This document shows positions 13,488 to 21,487 of a stretch of 37,761 nt of DNA, piece after piece (the first letter of the stretch is position 1; each line of letters starts with the position of its first letter). Position numbers and translations under genes: made by a program. Source of the DNA: a virus; the IMG/VR virus record IMGVR_UViG_3300042892_000715, positions 1-37,761 of that record. One strand, given 5' to 3'. The notes below the pieces were generated by a model. It ran no database searches, was not told the DNA's origin, and saw only the letters and a program-made list of their open reading frames with translations.

Positions 13488-13799
13488 ATGGAAATATTTA
13501 AAGAATTAAAAAAACTTGGTTACATACATTATTCTGCTACTACAATAGAAGAATTAGATGACTTACCATTAAATAGTGCTGAAAGAATTTCAGAACAGGC
13601 TTTGGTTTTGAGATGGTTTAGAGAGAAGTATGATTTACATTATAAAATAGAGCCTACTATAAAAAACAAATATGTATCTTATGTATCCAAAATAGGTTGG
13701 GAATTTGTTGATATGGTAAATACTTACGAAAAAGCAGAACTTGAATGTTTAAAGAAATTAATTGAAATAGTTAAAGAAAAATTAAATGAGCAGGACTAA
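13488..13799 (+). CDS. Unknown protein (103 aa)
   Basis: I use ATG 13488 (AAAGAAACAATG); a longer reading would start within the terminator's T-run. The product has TTIEELDDLPLNSAERISEQ, then LVLRWFREKYDLHYKIEPT and a helical, charged C terminus. The EQ-x-VLRWFREKY segment seems like a recurrent phage motif. The function is unknown. It overlaps the next gene by 14 nt. Confidence 0.65.
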   Translation: MEIFKELKKLGYIHYSATTIEELDDLPLNSAERISEQALVLRWFREKYDLHYKIEPTIKNKYVSYVSKIGWEFVDMVNTYEKAELECLKKLIEIVKEKLNEQD

Positions 13800-13986
13800 A
13801 GAATGGTTATTAGAAGATTGGGAAAGAGACTATGAGAAAGATCTCATGTACAAAATGGAGAACCAATGGAACATGGAACAAGAATACTACGAGAGTATTA
13901 GAAAACCAGCACAAATAATTGTAGATGATCAACGCATAATTAAAAAGGAGGAATATGAAACTAGAATTAACAACTTACCATTTTGA
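13786..13986 (+). CDS. Small charged unknown protein (66 aa)
   Basis: Overlaps both neighbours. It is rich in Trp, Glu and Lys (MSRTKEWLLEDWERDYEKDL, MENQWNMEQEYYESIRKP), all helical. Its 3' end contains the AAAAAGGAGGA ribosome site of the next gene. No family is recognised. Confidence 0.55.
   Translation: MSRTKEWLLEDWERDYEKDLMYKMENQWNMEQEYYESIRKPAQIIVDDQRIIKKEEYETRINNLPF
13946..13954 (+). promoter_or_regulatory. Strong Shine-Dalgarno site
   Basis: AAGGAGGAAT directly precedes ATG 13955. This perfect GGAGG is rare in the window, where most genes use A-rich leaders, and fixes the start of the following gene. The ATG is only a few bases after the GGAGG core, a short spacing. Confidence 0.6.
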
Positions 13987-14584
13987 TAAAATCATTAAAA
14001 ATGGTTATTCATTAGATATAATATTTTTATTACTTCTAGCTGAGAAAGGTATTGATGTAATTTTTTATTGCAAATCATCACCAAAACTTGAAGCTATGTG
14101 TCAGAACCTTATTAGAAAAGGTTTGATCACTGAGTGGAATCAAGTGACACTATCAGGTAAAGCTGTATTAGACTTCCTCAAATTAGAGGATGTAAAAGAA
14201 GTTGATCTTGTAAAAAAGAAAAAGATTGATACTGAGTTTCAACGTTGGTGGGAAACCTATCCTGGTACAGACACTTTCACTTATAAGAATAAGAAGTTCT
14301 CAGGAACTAGAACCATTAGAGTGAAAAAAGAAGAATGTAAAGCTAAGATTGATAAAATCCTTGAGGAAGGAGATTATACAATTGATGAAATTATAGAAGC
14401 ATTAGAGTTTGAAGTGTTACAGAAGAAAGAAAATTCTATCAAGACAAAGACCAACAAACTTACATATATGCAAAACAGTTTTACATATCTAAATCAACGT
14501 ACATTTGAACCATTCATTGAACTAATCAAAGAAGGTGAAACAATTAAAGAAGAACAAATAATATCAGGAGGTACAGATATATGA
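13955..14584 (+). CDS. Probable replication accessory protein (helicase-loader candidate)
   Basis: 209 residues. The first about 75 form a winged-helix-like region (SLDIIFLLLLAEKGIDVIFY, LEAMCQNLIRKGLITEWNQV, TLSGKAVLDFL). The second half has FQRWWETYPGTD, FSGTRTIRVKKEECKAKI and NKLTYMQNSFTYLNQRTFE, a pattern I recall in phage replication-initiation or loader-like proteins. There is no ATPase motif. Its position a few genes before the DnaB-like helicase and its strong ribosome site fit a loader or origin-binding role, which is inference. Confidence 0.6.
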   Translation: MKLELTTYHFDKIIKNGYSLDIIFLLLLAEKGIDVIFYCKSSPKLEAMCQNLIRKGLITEWNQVTLSGKAVLDFLKLEDVKEVDLVKKKKIDTEFQRWWETYPGTDTFTYKNKKFSGTRTIRVKKEECKAKIDKILEEGDYTIDEIIEALEFEVLQKKENSIKTKTNKLTYMQNSFTYLNQRTFEPFIELIKEGETIKEEQIISGGTDI

Positions 14585-14799
14585 TGTTATCACCAAAAGA
14601 AAAAGCAAAAGAGTTAGTTGATAAGTTTATAATTCATACAGATAGCGATTGGGAAACAAACGATTTATATGATGCTAAACAATGTGCATTGGTAGCAGTT
14701 AATGAGATAATGAAAGCAGTTGGTTGGAAGAAAATGAAATTAGGAGTTAATAGAGATAGTTATTGGGATGAAGTTAAAACTGAAATAAAAAAGTTATGA
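14581..14799 (+). CDS. Small phage protein (72 aa)
   Basis: ATGA overlap with the upstream gene. SPKEKAKELVDKFIIHTDSD and DAKQCALVAVNEIMKAVGWK match a common phage/prophage pattern (P-x-E-K-A-x-E-L-V...A-x-x-C-A-L-x-A-V-x-E-I) with no assigned function. All-helical and cytoplasmic. Confidence 0.65.
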   Translation: MMLSPKEKAKELVDKFIIHTDSDWETNDLYDAKQCALVAVNEIMKAVGWKKMKLGVNRDSYWDEVKTEIKKL

Positions 14800-15080
14800 A
14801 AACATTAGAAGAAAGATTTGAAAATATAAATATGTTAGTTTATCCAAATCGTGGTGACAATAATACAAAGATGGAAACTAATCAGGTTGAAATATGTGTC
14901 TATATAGCAGAGGATTTTGCTATTGATTTTGCAGAGTGGTGTACTAAGTATAGAGAACTAAACAAAAATAGTTACGGTGATATATTATATGCTAAAAGCA
15001 AATACGATGATGAATTTTTAATTGAAGAACTATTAGAAATGTATAAAGAAGAAAAAAATAAAGAAGAGAAAGGATTATGA
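14796..15080 (+). CDS. Small phage protein (94 aa)
   Basis: ATGA overlap again. The central ICVYIAEDFAIDFAEWCTKY is followed by KSKYDDEFLIEELLEMYKEE and a Lys/Glu-rich tail. Proteins with the AxxFAEW...ELLxMYK layout are common in phages of this type; no function is known to me. Confidence 0.6.
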   Translation: MKTLEERFENINMLVYPNRGDNNTKMETNQVEICVYIAEDFAIDFAEWCTKYRELNKNSYGDILYAKSKYDDEFLIEELLEMYKEEKNKEEKGL

Positions 15081-15343
15081 GCACAACATTTGGAATATTA
15101 AAATATGGATTAGATAAGAATAAAATCTTTGATGAAAATGGAGAAATTTATCCATACATAGATGAAGATTATTGTTTTACAGCAGTATTTTTTAGAGGTA
15201 GTTATAATCGTTGGATTTTAGATTTAGCAAGTCATCTACCTGATGATACAAAAGTTTATCCATTAGATAACTCTGCTCAGGGTATATACACCATAGGAGA
15301 TTGTAGAAAATATTTAGAAGAAGAAAAAAATAAAGAATTATGA
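15077..15343 (+). CDS. Small phage protein (88 aa)
   Basis: ATGA overlap on both sides. MSTTFGILKYGLDKNKIFDE starts a beta-rich protein with acidic loops (YIDEDYCFTAVFFRGSYNRW) and an LPDDTKVYPLDNSAQGIYTI block. I recognise no family. Its place within four coupled small genes before the helicase suggests shared expression only. Confidence 0.6.
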   Translation: MSTTFGILKYGLDKNKIFDENGEIYPYIDEDYCFTAVFFRGSYNRWILDLASHLPDDTKVYPLDNSAQGIYTIGDCRKYLEEEKNKEL

Positions 15344-15600
15344 AACAGACATTGTATGACACACTCAAAGAAACCTATGAAAAACAAGGTTTTATAATTG
15401 AAGAAGATTCATGGATAGAAGTTGTTGGATATAAAAAACCAACACAAGAATATTGGTTTGATGTAAGGGTTCCAGTAAAAGGTAATAAAAGAATAACTCT
15501 TCATTACTATTTTAAAGACAATAAAAATGTATTAAATAAATTTAATATGTATGCATCAGAATTAGTTCTTGAAGAAATAAACATAGAAAAAATATTTTAA
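15340..15600 (+). CDS. Small unknown protein (86 aa)
   Basis: ATGA overlap with the upstream gene; one base separates it from the helicase gene. Alternating polar/hydrophobic strands (WIEVVGYKKPTQEYWFDVRV, KRITLHYYFKDNKNVLNKF) predict a small beta-sheet domain. The function is unknown. Confidence 0.6.
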   Translation: MKQTLYDTLKETYEKQGFIIEEDSWIEVVGYKKPTQEYWFDVRVPVKGNKRITLHYYFKDNKNVLNKFNMYASELVLEEINIEKIF

Positions 15601-15601
15601 T

Positions 15602-16669
15602 ATGAGTTTTGAACATTTAGCAAAAGAGGTAGAACAAGGTCTATCAGATAAGAACAATGGAATCCCTATGGGTTTCAACAGATTGAATAGATATATTGGT
15701 ATTCGTAAGAGTATGTATTTCTTGGTAGGTGGTAACACTGGTTCTGGTAAGACAAGTTTCATTGATGATGCTTTTGTTCTTAATCCATTTGATTGGTACA
15801 TCTCTAAAGAAAACAAGAGTAATATCAAACTAAGAATTATCTATCGCTCTATGGAGAGAAGTAGAACATACAAGCTTGCTAAGTGGGTTGCTAGAAAGAT
15901 CTTTCTTGATCATGCTATCACCATTAGTGTTCCTAAGTTATTAGGTTGGACAGAGAAGATGTCTCCAGAAGAATATCAATTGTTCTTGAGCTATGAAGAC
16001 TACATCAATAAGATGACTGAAGTTATTACAATCATTGATGGTCCAGAGAATCCTGTAGGTATTGCCAAAGAACTTAAAGCACATGCTTTAGAGAATGGTA
16101 AGATAGAACAGCTTGATGAGTATAACAAGATTTATGTTCCCAATGATGAGAACACTATAACTATTGTTGTTATTGATCATATTGGTCTATTAAAAACTAC
16201 ACAAGCTCAACCTACTAAGAAAGAAGCTATTGATAAGATGAGTGATGAATTGAGATATGCCAGAGATTTCTTTGGTTACACTCCTGTAGTTGTAAGTCAG
16301 TTCAATAGATCTATATCTAATCCAATGAGAATCAAGAATGGTGATGTGGAACCACAACTAGAAGACTTTGCAGAATCATCATCTACACAGAATGATGCTG
16401 ATGTAGTGCTTGCGTTGTTTGATCCTATGAGATATAAAGTACCAGATCCTTCAGGATATAAGCTTGATCAGTTAAAGGATAGTTATGGTGCAAAGTATTT
16501 TAGATCGCTTAGATTGATTAAGAATAGCTATGGTGAGGATGATGTTAGAATAGGTCTTGGTTTCCTTGGTCAACTTGGTATATTCAAAGAACTACCTAAA
16601 GTTAAAGATATGTCTGATGCTGACTATAGTTCTGTTACTAATAAAAGTTATTTCTTAAGAGAACAATAA
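15602..16669 (+). CDS. DnaB-like replicative helicase (SF4)
   Basis: Hexameric helicase that unwinds the fork ahead of the polymerase. Walker A is GGNTGSGKTS at 43-52. Walker B is ITIVVIDHIGLL near 195, and the sensor-type VVSQFNRS, with the arginine-finger region after it, is near 237. The product is 355 residues, shorter than bacterial DnaB (about 450-470), and lacks the N-terminal primase-binding domain, as in several phage helicases. YRSMERSRTYKLAKWVAR matches the H1a region (canonical xSLEMs) with Met-Glu kept. It lies between the possible loader and the SF2 helicase; its stop overlaps the next ATG. Confidence 0.88.
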   Translation: MSFEHLAKEVEQGLSDKNNGIPMGFNRLNRYIGIRKSMYFLVGGNTGSGKTSFIDDAFVLNPFDWYISKENKSNIKLRIIYRSMERSRTYKLAKWVARKIFLDHAITISVPKLLGWTEKMSPEEYQLFLSYEDYINKMTEVITIIDGPENPVGIAKELKAHALENGKIEQLDEYNKIYVPNDENTITIVVIDHIGLLKTTQAQPTKKEAIDKMSDELRYARDFFGYTPVVVSQFNRSISNPMRIKNGDVEPQLEDFAESSSTQNDADVVLALFDPMRYKVPDPSGYKLDQLKDSYGAKYFRSLRLIKNSYGEDDVRIGLGFLGQLGIFKELPKVKDMSDADYSSVTNKSYFLREQ

Positions 16670-16914
16670 TGGATAAAGAACAATATTTCCATGCTGTACA
16701 ACATAACCAAGCAGCAGTTATGTATGAAATGTACAAAGAAAAGTTTGATGCAGCAAAGCATAAACCTTTTTTACAACCTGAGCAATTCATGATGTATTTA
16801 CAATTGTCAGGAATGATGAATCAAGCTTTTGAAGCTGCATGTCATTATTATGAACAGAAGTTTGACATCACTAAATTATTTGATAAAACTGGTAAATTAA
16901 TAAGATTTGTATGA
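16669..16914 (+). CDS. Small unknown protein (81 aa)
   Basis: The start overlaps the helicase stop by one base (TAATG) and the end overlaps the SF2 helicase by 4 nt. It is helical, with Gln and aromatic residues (QYFHAVQHNQAAVMYEMYKE, PFLQPEQFMMYLQLSGMMNQ). Being locked between two helicases suggests a replication cofactor, without direct evidence. Confidence 0.6.
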   Translation: MDKEQYFHAVQHNQAAVMYEMYKEKFDAAKHKPFLQPEQFMMYLQLSGMMNQAFEAACHYYEQKFDITKLFDKTGKLIRFV

Positions 16915-17987
16915 GTTTAAGAGATGAAAGGCAAGCACAGTTTGCCAACAATTGGGTGAACAGTGATAGATACTCCATATTGAATTTGTGTCCAAGATTT
17001 GGTAAGATAAGAACTAGTATTAATATACTAAAGGCTATTAAGCCTAAGAGCATTCTTATTGCTTATCCAGATAATAAGATTAAAGATTCATGGAAGGATG
17101 ATTTTAAAGCACTGAAGTACAAAGATGATAAGGTGACTTATTCTACACATCTATCATTAAAGAAGTTAGTTGGTAATAAGTATGACATCATCATCATTGA
17201 TGAAATACATTTACTATCAGCAGCACAGATAGAAGTTTGTCAAGAACTCTTTATTGGTAATAGATGTGTTCTTGGTTTAACAGGAACTTTATCAGGTCAG
17301 ACAGAACAAACTCTAGATGAAGAACTAGCTTTAGAAGTATCAGCACACTATCCAATAGCACAAGCTATAGAAGAAGGTGTTATTGCAGATTATGAAATTA
17401 CAGTGGTTAGAGTGGCACTGGATAATAAAACACTTATACAATACAAAACCAAAAAGAAGACAGAGAAGCAGATGTTTGACAGTTATGGTTGGGTTATTAA
17501 CAATATGCAAAGATCAGGTGGTAACACAATGTTCTTACGTTTGGCAAGAATGAGAATTATTCAGAATAGTATAGCTAAATTGAATAAGACAAAGGAAATT
17601 TTAGTTAAACATTTAGATGAACGTATTCTTGTATTTTGTGGTATAACAGCTATAGCAGATGCTCTGGGCATACCTTCCTATCATAGTAAGTCTAGTGAAA
17701 AAGATGTATTTCAAGACTTCACTGAAGGAAAAGGGAACCATTTAGCTGTTGTGAAGATTGGTAACACAGGGGTTACATACAAACCTCTGAACAGAGTGAT
17801 CATTAACTATTTTGATAGCAATGGAGAAAACTTAGCTCAAAAGATTAATAGATGTATGGCAATGGAGTATGATACTCCTGATAAGAAAGCGCACATTTAC
17901 ATTATTACATCTTATGAAGAAGTAGAACTTAATTGGCTAAAGAAAGCGTTAGAGTTCTTTGATAAAACAAAAATAAAATATGTGTAA
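16911..17987 (+). CDS. SF2 DNA helicase (UvsW/SNF2-like)
   Basis: 358 residues. Motif I region CPRFGKIRTS at 27-36 is degenerate: GK is present but the usual Thr/Ser after Lys is Ile. Motif II is IIIDEIH at 94-100, motif III GLTGTLS at 122-128. The second RecA lobe includes ERILVFCGI, the YHSKS segment, VVKIGNTGVTY and the motif VI-like QKINRCMAME. Related phage enzymes branch-migrate recombination intermediates or regress stalled forks. It is compact compared with T4 UvsW (about 500). It sits between the replicative helicase and a P-loop ATPase. Confidence 0.82.
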   Translation: MSLRDERQAQFANNWVNSDRYSILNLCPRFGKIRTSINILKAIKPKSILIAYPDNKIKDSWKDDFKALKYKDDKVTYSTHLSLKKLVGNKYDIIIIDEIHLLSAAQIEVCQELFIGNRCVLGLTGTLSGQTEQTLDEELALEVSAHYPIAQAIEEGVIADYEITVVRVALDNKTLIQYKTKKKTEKQMFDSYGWVINNMQRSGGNTMFLRLARMRIIQNSIAKLNKTKEILVKHLDERILVFCGITAIADALGIPSYHSKSSEKDVFQDFTEGKGNHLAVVKIGNTGVTYKPLNRVIINYFDSNGENLAQKINRCMAMEYDTPDKKAHIYIITSYEEVELNWLKKALEFFDKTKIKYV

Positions 17988-18039
17988 TTAAAATAATTAT
18001 TCGTATCTTTAATAACTAAATAAATTAAATAATTAAAAC

Positions 18040-18711
18040 ATGGCAAGCAAATTAATTGGAATTGTTGGTGCAACAGGCACAGGAAAATCAACAAGCATTA
18101 AACACTTAGATCCAACTACAACCTACATCATTAATGTAGCTAAGAAAGAATTACCTTTCAAAGGATCAGAGAAATTGTATAATGCAGAAAACAAAAATTA
18201 CAAAGAATTAGATGATGCAAATGAAATCACTCGTTTGTTGAAAACTATTTCTGAGAAAGCAACACACATTAAAACTATTGTAATTGAGGATTCAAATTAC
18301 ATTATGGGTTTTAACATGGTAGCAAAAGCTACTGAGACAGGTTATACTAAATTTAGTCTTATGGCTAGAGATATGGTTGATCTTTTCAGAACAGCAAGAA
18401 TGCTTAGAGATGATCTAACAGTATTCTACTTCACTCATCCAGAAACTATCGAAGATGGTAATGAGATTGTTGGTTACAAAATCAAAACTGCAGGTAAGTT
18501 AATTGACAATCAGGTTTTGCTTGAGGGTTTATTAACTGTATGTTTGTACACTCTTGTAGAAGAGAAGAAAGATGGTACAGCAGAGTATAGTTTTATAACT
18601 AATCGCTTTAAGAAGTTTCCAGCAAAGAGTCCAGATGGAATGTTTGCAGAAACAAAAATCCCAAATAATCTACAATCAGTTATAAATAGTATTAACGAAT
18701 ATTACAAATAA
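18040..18711 (+). CDS. P-loop ATPase (phage nucleotide-binding / Sak4-like)
   Basis: 223 residues with Walker A GATGTGKST at 10-18, then STTYIINV-like strand and PFKGSEKLYN, which match the AAA_24 family of phage nucleotide-binding proteins. Walker B is IKTIVIEDSNYIMGF near 85-98. YFTHPETIEDG may hold a sensor residue. Family members (Sak4-like) act with single-stranded-DNA-binding protein in strand annealing. The gene for a probable such protein lies 300 bp downstream. A weak -7-like TATCTTTA (18004-18011) precedes the gene. Confidence 0.8.
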   Translation: MASKLIGIVGATGTGKSTSIKHLDPTTTYIINVAKKELPFKGSEKLYNAENKNYKELDDANEITRLLKTISEKATHIKTIVIEDSNYIMGFNMVAKATETGYTKFSLMARDMVDLFRTARMLRDDLTVFYFTHPETIEDGNEIVGYKIKTAGKLIDNQVLLEGLLTVCLYTLVEEKKDGTAEYSFITNRFKKFPAKSPDGMFAETKIPNNLQSVINSINEYYK

Positions 18712-18715
18712 AATT

Positions 18716-19006
18716 ATGAGAGACTACGATCAAAATCAACCAGTAGCAGAGGAACAAAGAAGTGTTTATGAAGTAACAATGCCAGTAGAATCTATAGATA
18801 TTCAAAAGAGAGAGGTTCGTCCAACACAAGACTATTTAAGAGATTATGAAATCTCTATTAGATTCTTAAGTTTAGGATGCATAGTTAGAATAGGATGTAA
18901 AGAAATAGCATTTGCTTCAACAGCAGAAGCAATGGGAGAAGTTAATGATTATGTTAACAATCCAGAATCTTCAATACAGAAATATAACAAATTATTCAAT
19001 AAATAA
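18716..19006 (+). CDS. Phage protein of the replication block (96 aa)
   Basis: An acidic N terminus (MRDYDQNQPVAEEQRSVYEV) then YEISIRFLSLGCIVRIGCKE and IAFASTAEAMGEVNDYVNNP. The RFLSxGCIVRxGCKEIAF segment is one I recall from related phages next to the ATPase and the single-stranded-DNA-binding protein. No activity is known. Confidence 0.7.
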   Translation: MRDYDQNQPVAEEQRSVYEVTMPVESIDIQKREVRPTQDYLRDYEISIRFLSLGCIVRIGCKEIAFASTAEAMGEVNDYVNNPESSIQKYNKLFNK

Positions 19007-19028
19007 AAACAATTTAAATTAGAAAACA

Positions 19029-19901
19029 ATGAGTTCAATAGGTGGAAAGAAAAGAGAATCTAGTAGTAATGATTCAAGCTTTAGCAAAAAAGTAGGTTTA
19101 TTTGAGGCAAATGTAGTTGCTATTAATCCTGATGCAGAAGAGTATAAAGAAATCTTAGGTATGGAATTGAAAGAAGATTCTAAAGCCTTGGATTATCTTG
19201 GTAAGAGTCAAGATGGTAACACAAATTTACGTGTTGATATTTGGTTAGAACAAGTTAAGACAGGAGATAAATTCAAAGCTACATTCTTCTTAGAAGATAA
19301 GGTTAAAGAGAACAAAGATCAAACTAAGAAGCAGTATATTAACGCTGTAGGAACTACATCATGGGCTGATGATCCTAATAATTTGCCAGAATGGTTCTCT
19401 AAAAGAGAATATCGTCCAGCATTTATTGGAGAAGATGATTTTTATGGTTTCTTGAAAACATGGTTAGGTAATCTTGATTATAGAGATGCTGACACTACGT
19501 TACAAGTTGACTGGAAGAAGATGATGAGAGGTAACTTGAATGATCTTAAATCTCAAATCAATGGTGAATGGTCTACAAATATTGTAGCTCTTGCTACTAT
19601 TAAGACTGTTATCAAAGATGACGAGATTAAAGAATATCAAAACATGTATACAAAAGCATTCTTACCTGCATTTTCTCTAAGACAATTCAGACTTGTAGAC
19701 TATAAGAATGACAAAGTGTTAGATGGTTTACGTAGTAAGAAAGCAAAAGACTTAAAGCCTCATGAGAAGTTTGTAGTTAATGTAACAGGAGAATATGGTT
19801 CTAAAGACTATTTCACTCTTACAGACATTAAAGAATACAATGCTGATGATAATTTAGTTTCTTCAGATGCTGTACTTTCAGATGATGGTGCTGACTATTA
19901 G
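19029..19901 (+). CDS. Probable single-stranded-DNA-binding protein
   Basis: 290 residues, no enzyme motif. A Ser-rich basic start (MSSIGGKKRESSSNDSSFSK) leads to LFEANVVAINPDAEEYKEIL and LRVDIWLEQVKTGDKFKATF, a beta-barrel-like pattern, then aromatic-rich segments (WADDPNNLPEWFSKREYRPA, AFLPAFSLRQFRL). The C terminus is acidic (ADDNLVSSDAVLSDDGADY), as in proteins that recruit partners by an acidic tail. Position between the ATPase and the primase, a terminator right after it and the tail fit an SSB, but no OB-fold motif is decisive. Confidence 0.55.
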   Translation: MSSIGGKKRESSSNDSSFSKKVGLFEANVVAINPDAEEYKEILGMELKEDSKALDYLGKSQDGNTNLRVDIWLEQVKTGDKFKATFFLEDKVKENKDQTKKQYINAVGTTSWADDPNNLPEWFSKREYRPAFIGEDDFYGFLKTWLGNLDYRDADTTLQVDWKKMMRGNLNDLKSQINGEWSTNIVALATIKTVIKDDEIKEYQNMYTKAFLPAFSLRQFRLVDYKNDKVLDGLRSKKAKDLKPHEKFVVNVTGEYGSKDYFTLTDIKEYNADDNLVSSDAVLSDDGADY

Positions 19902-19917
19902 TAATTAAATACTAAAG

Positions 19918-19947
19918 AGCCCCTGCTGAAAGGTTAGGGGCTTTTTT
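19918..19947 (+). terminator. Rho-independent terminator
   Basis: AGCCCCT (19918-19924) and AGGGGCT (19936-19942) form a 7-bp stem followed by TTTTTT. It lies 17 nt after the probable SSB gene, just before the primase. The stem sequence is identical to the terminator at 13441-13460. Confidence 0.88.
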
Positions 19948-19960
19948 ATTCATTAAAATT

Positions 19961-20971
19961 ATGGCTATACAAGGTAAGAAAAAATTAACAATATCAATAG
20001 ATGACGTTCTTAACATGATTAGTCCCTATGATATATTTAGGTATTATATGCCTGATAAGTCATGGAAACTTAATAAAGCTACATATTCTCCATTCAGAAC
20101 TGAAAGGACAGAATCATTAATCATTGGTAACAGATTTGGTGAACTAACATTTATAGATTTTGGTGACACTAGTAAAAGAGGAAGCTGTTTTGCTTTTGTA
20201 CAGATGCTATATAATCTAAAAACATTATCTGATGTTCTTGTAATGATTGATCGTGATTTTGGATTGGGAATAGTTGATACAAAACCAACAATAGATTATA
20301 AACAAATAGTAACTGAATATGAACAGCCTATTGACATTCCCAAAAGATATTCTATTATTCAATGTGTAACTAGAAACTTCACCAATGAAGAGTTAGAATA
20401 TTGGAACCAATATCACCAGAGTGAAGATGATCTTAAAGCCAATAACATATATTCTATCAAGAGTGTATTTATGAACAAAGAGAAATTTTTACTAAAGGAA
20501 ACTGATCTTAGGTTTGGTTATCTATATGGTGATAAGTGGAAGATATATAGACCACATGCCACTAATAAGAAAGCTAAATGGATGCCTAACAATGTTCCTA
20601 TTACAGCTATGGATGGTATGAAGGATGTTATCAACTGTGATAGACTATTCATCAATAAGAGTAAGAAAGATTATATGGTGATGAAGAAAGTGTTTCCATG
20701 TAGTTGTGCTGTTCAGAATGAAGGTATAGCATGTTTCTCTCAAGAGAATGTAAACTTTCTTAAAGCTAATTCAAGAGAGCAAATATTATCTTTTGACTCT
20801 GATGTAACTGGTGTTAAGAATAGTCAACAGATAACTAAACTGTTTGACTTTGGTTATTGTAATGTTCCTAAGATTTATCTAAAGGAAGGTATTAAGGATT
20901 GGGCTGATTTAGCTCGTGCACATGGAATGGAAGTAATAGAAAAGTATTTAAAACAAGAAAAATTTATATGA
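19961..20971 (+). CDS. DnaG-type primase (TOPRIM), zinc finger absent
   Basis: Makes RNA primers for DNA synthesis. The N-terminal 110 residues (ISPYDIFRYYMPDKSWKLNK, TYSPFRTERTESLIIG, LTFIDFGDTSKRGSCFAFVQ) correspond to the primase N-terminal region (CHC2-like layout, SPFRxExTxS) but without the zinc-binding CxxHC...CxxC set. The TOPRIM part has VQNEG at 251-255 (acidic residue), FDSDVTG at 278-284 and KDWADLA at 312-318. At 336 residues it is shorter than bacterial DnaG and has no helicase-interacting C domain. It overlaps the next gene by 4 nt. Confidence 0.82.
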   Translation: MAIQGKKKLTISIDDVLNMISPYDIFRYYMPDKSWKLNKATYSPFRTERTESLIIGNRFGELTFIDFGDTSKRGSCFAFVQMLYNLKTLSDVLVMIDRDFGLGIVDTKPTIDYKQIVTEYEQPIDIPKRYSIIQCVTRNFTNEELEYWNQYHQSEDDLKANNIYSIKSVFMNKEKFLLKETDLRFGYLYGDKWKIYRPHATNKKAKWMPNNVPITAMDGMKDVINCDRLFINKSKKDYMVMKKVFPCSCAVQNEGIACFSQENVNFLKANSREQILSFDSDVTGVKNSQQITKLFDFGYCNVPKIYLKEGIKDWADLARAHGMEVIEKYLKQEKFI

Positions 20972-21177
20972 AAATATTTGCATTAGAACTTTCACAAGAG
21001 TTGAGAGGAACATATATAGGAACCTTAGAAATCAAAGCTAACACAAGAAAAGAAGCAATTGAGAAACTAGGAAGAATGTCCAATACAGAGATTGATGAAG
21101 CTGTAGAATGGGACCACGCTGATGAATACTATGGAGAATTAAACACAATTCAATTAATTAAAACAACAGAGATATGA
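20968..21177 (+). CDS. Small unknown protein (69 aa)
   Basis: ATGA overlap with the primase. The beta-alpha pattern FALELSQELRGTYIGTLEIK and ANTRKEAIEKLGRMSNTEID resembles small phage proteins that hold a single alpha/beta sandwich, but no name applies. Its end overlaps the next ATG (ATGA). Confidence 0.6.
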   Translation: MKIFALELSQELRGTYIGTLEIKANTRKEAIEKLGRMSNTEIDEAVEWDHADEYYGELNTIQLIKTTEI

Positions 21178-21326
21178 GCATATCAAGAAATTTAGAAAGA
21201 AGTATTGATTCTCTTAGATCAGAAGTAGACTCAGTGATAGATCAATTACTAGATGTAATAAAAGATCTAGAAAATGAAATTGATGATTTAACTGATGAAG
21301 TTAGTGTCTTAAAACAACAATTATAA
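21174..21326 (+). CDS. Small coiled-coil protein (50 aa)
   Basis: ATGA overlap. MSISRNLERSIDSLRSEVDS, then IDQLLDVIKDLENEIDDLTD gives continuous leucine/isoleucine heptads: a leucine-zipper-like coiled coil over almost the whole chain, acidic overall. The function is unknown. Confidence 0.6.
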   Translation: MSISRNLERSIDSLRSEVDSVIDQLLDVIKDLENEIDDLTDEVSVLKQQL

Positions 21327-21328
21327 TC

Positions 21329-21487
21329 ATGAGTGTAGAAGAATTAATCAAAGAGATTCAGAATAACACTGAATGGCTATCTACCACTGAAGAAGATGAA
21401 GTGGAATGTATAGGGATAGAAAATTTAGAAAGCTTATTAACAACATTTTTTAATAAACGTATATTAATTTCACAAGAACATGGATAA
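21329..21487 (+). CDS. Small acidic unknown protein (52 aa)
   Basis: ATG 21329, 2 nt after the previous stop; its end overlaps the next gene by 8 nt. MSVEELIKEIQNNTEWLSTT, then acidic EEDEVECIGIENLESLL and a final basic/aromatic FFNKRILISQEHG. No family is recognised. Confidence 0.55.
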   Translation: MSVEELIKEIQNNTEWLSTTEEDEVECIGIENLESLLTTFFNKRILISQEHG

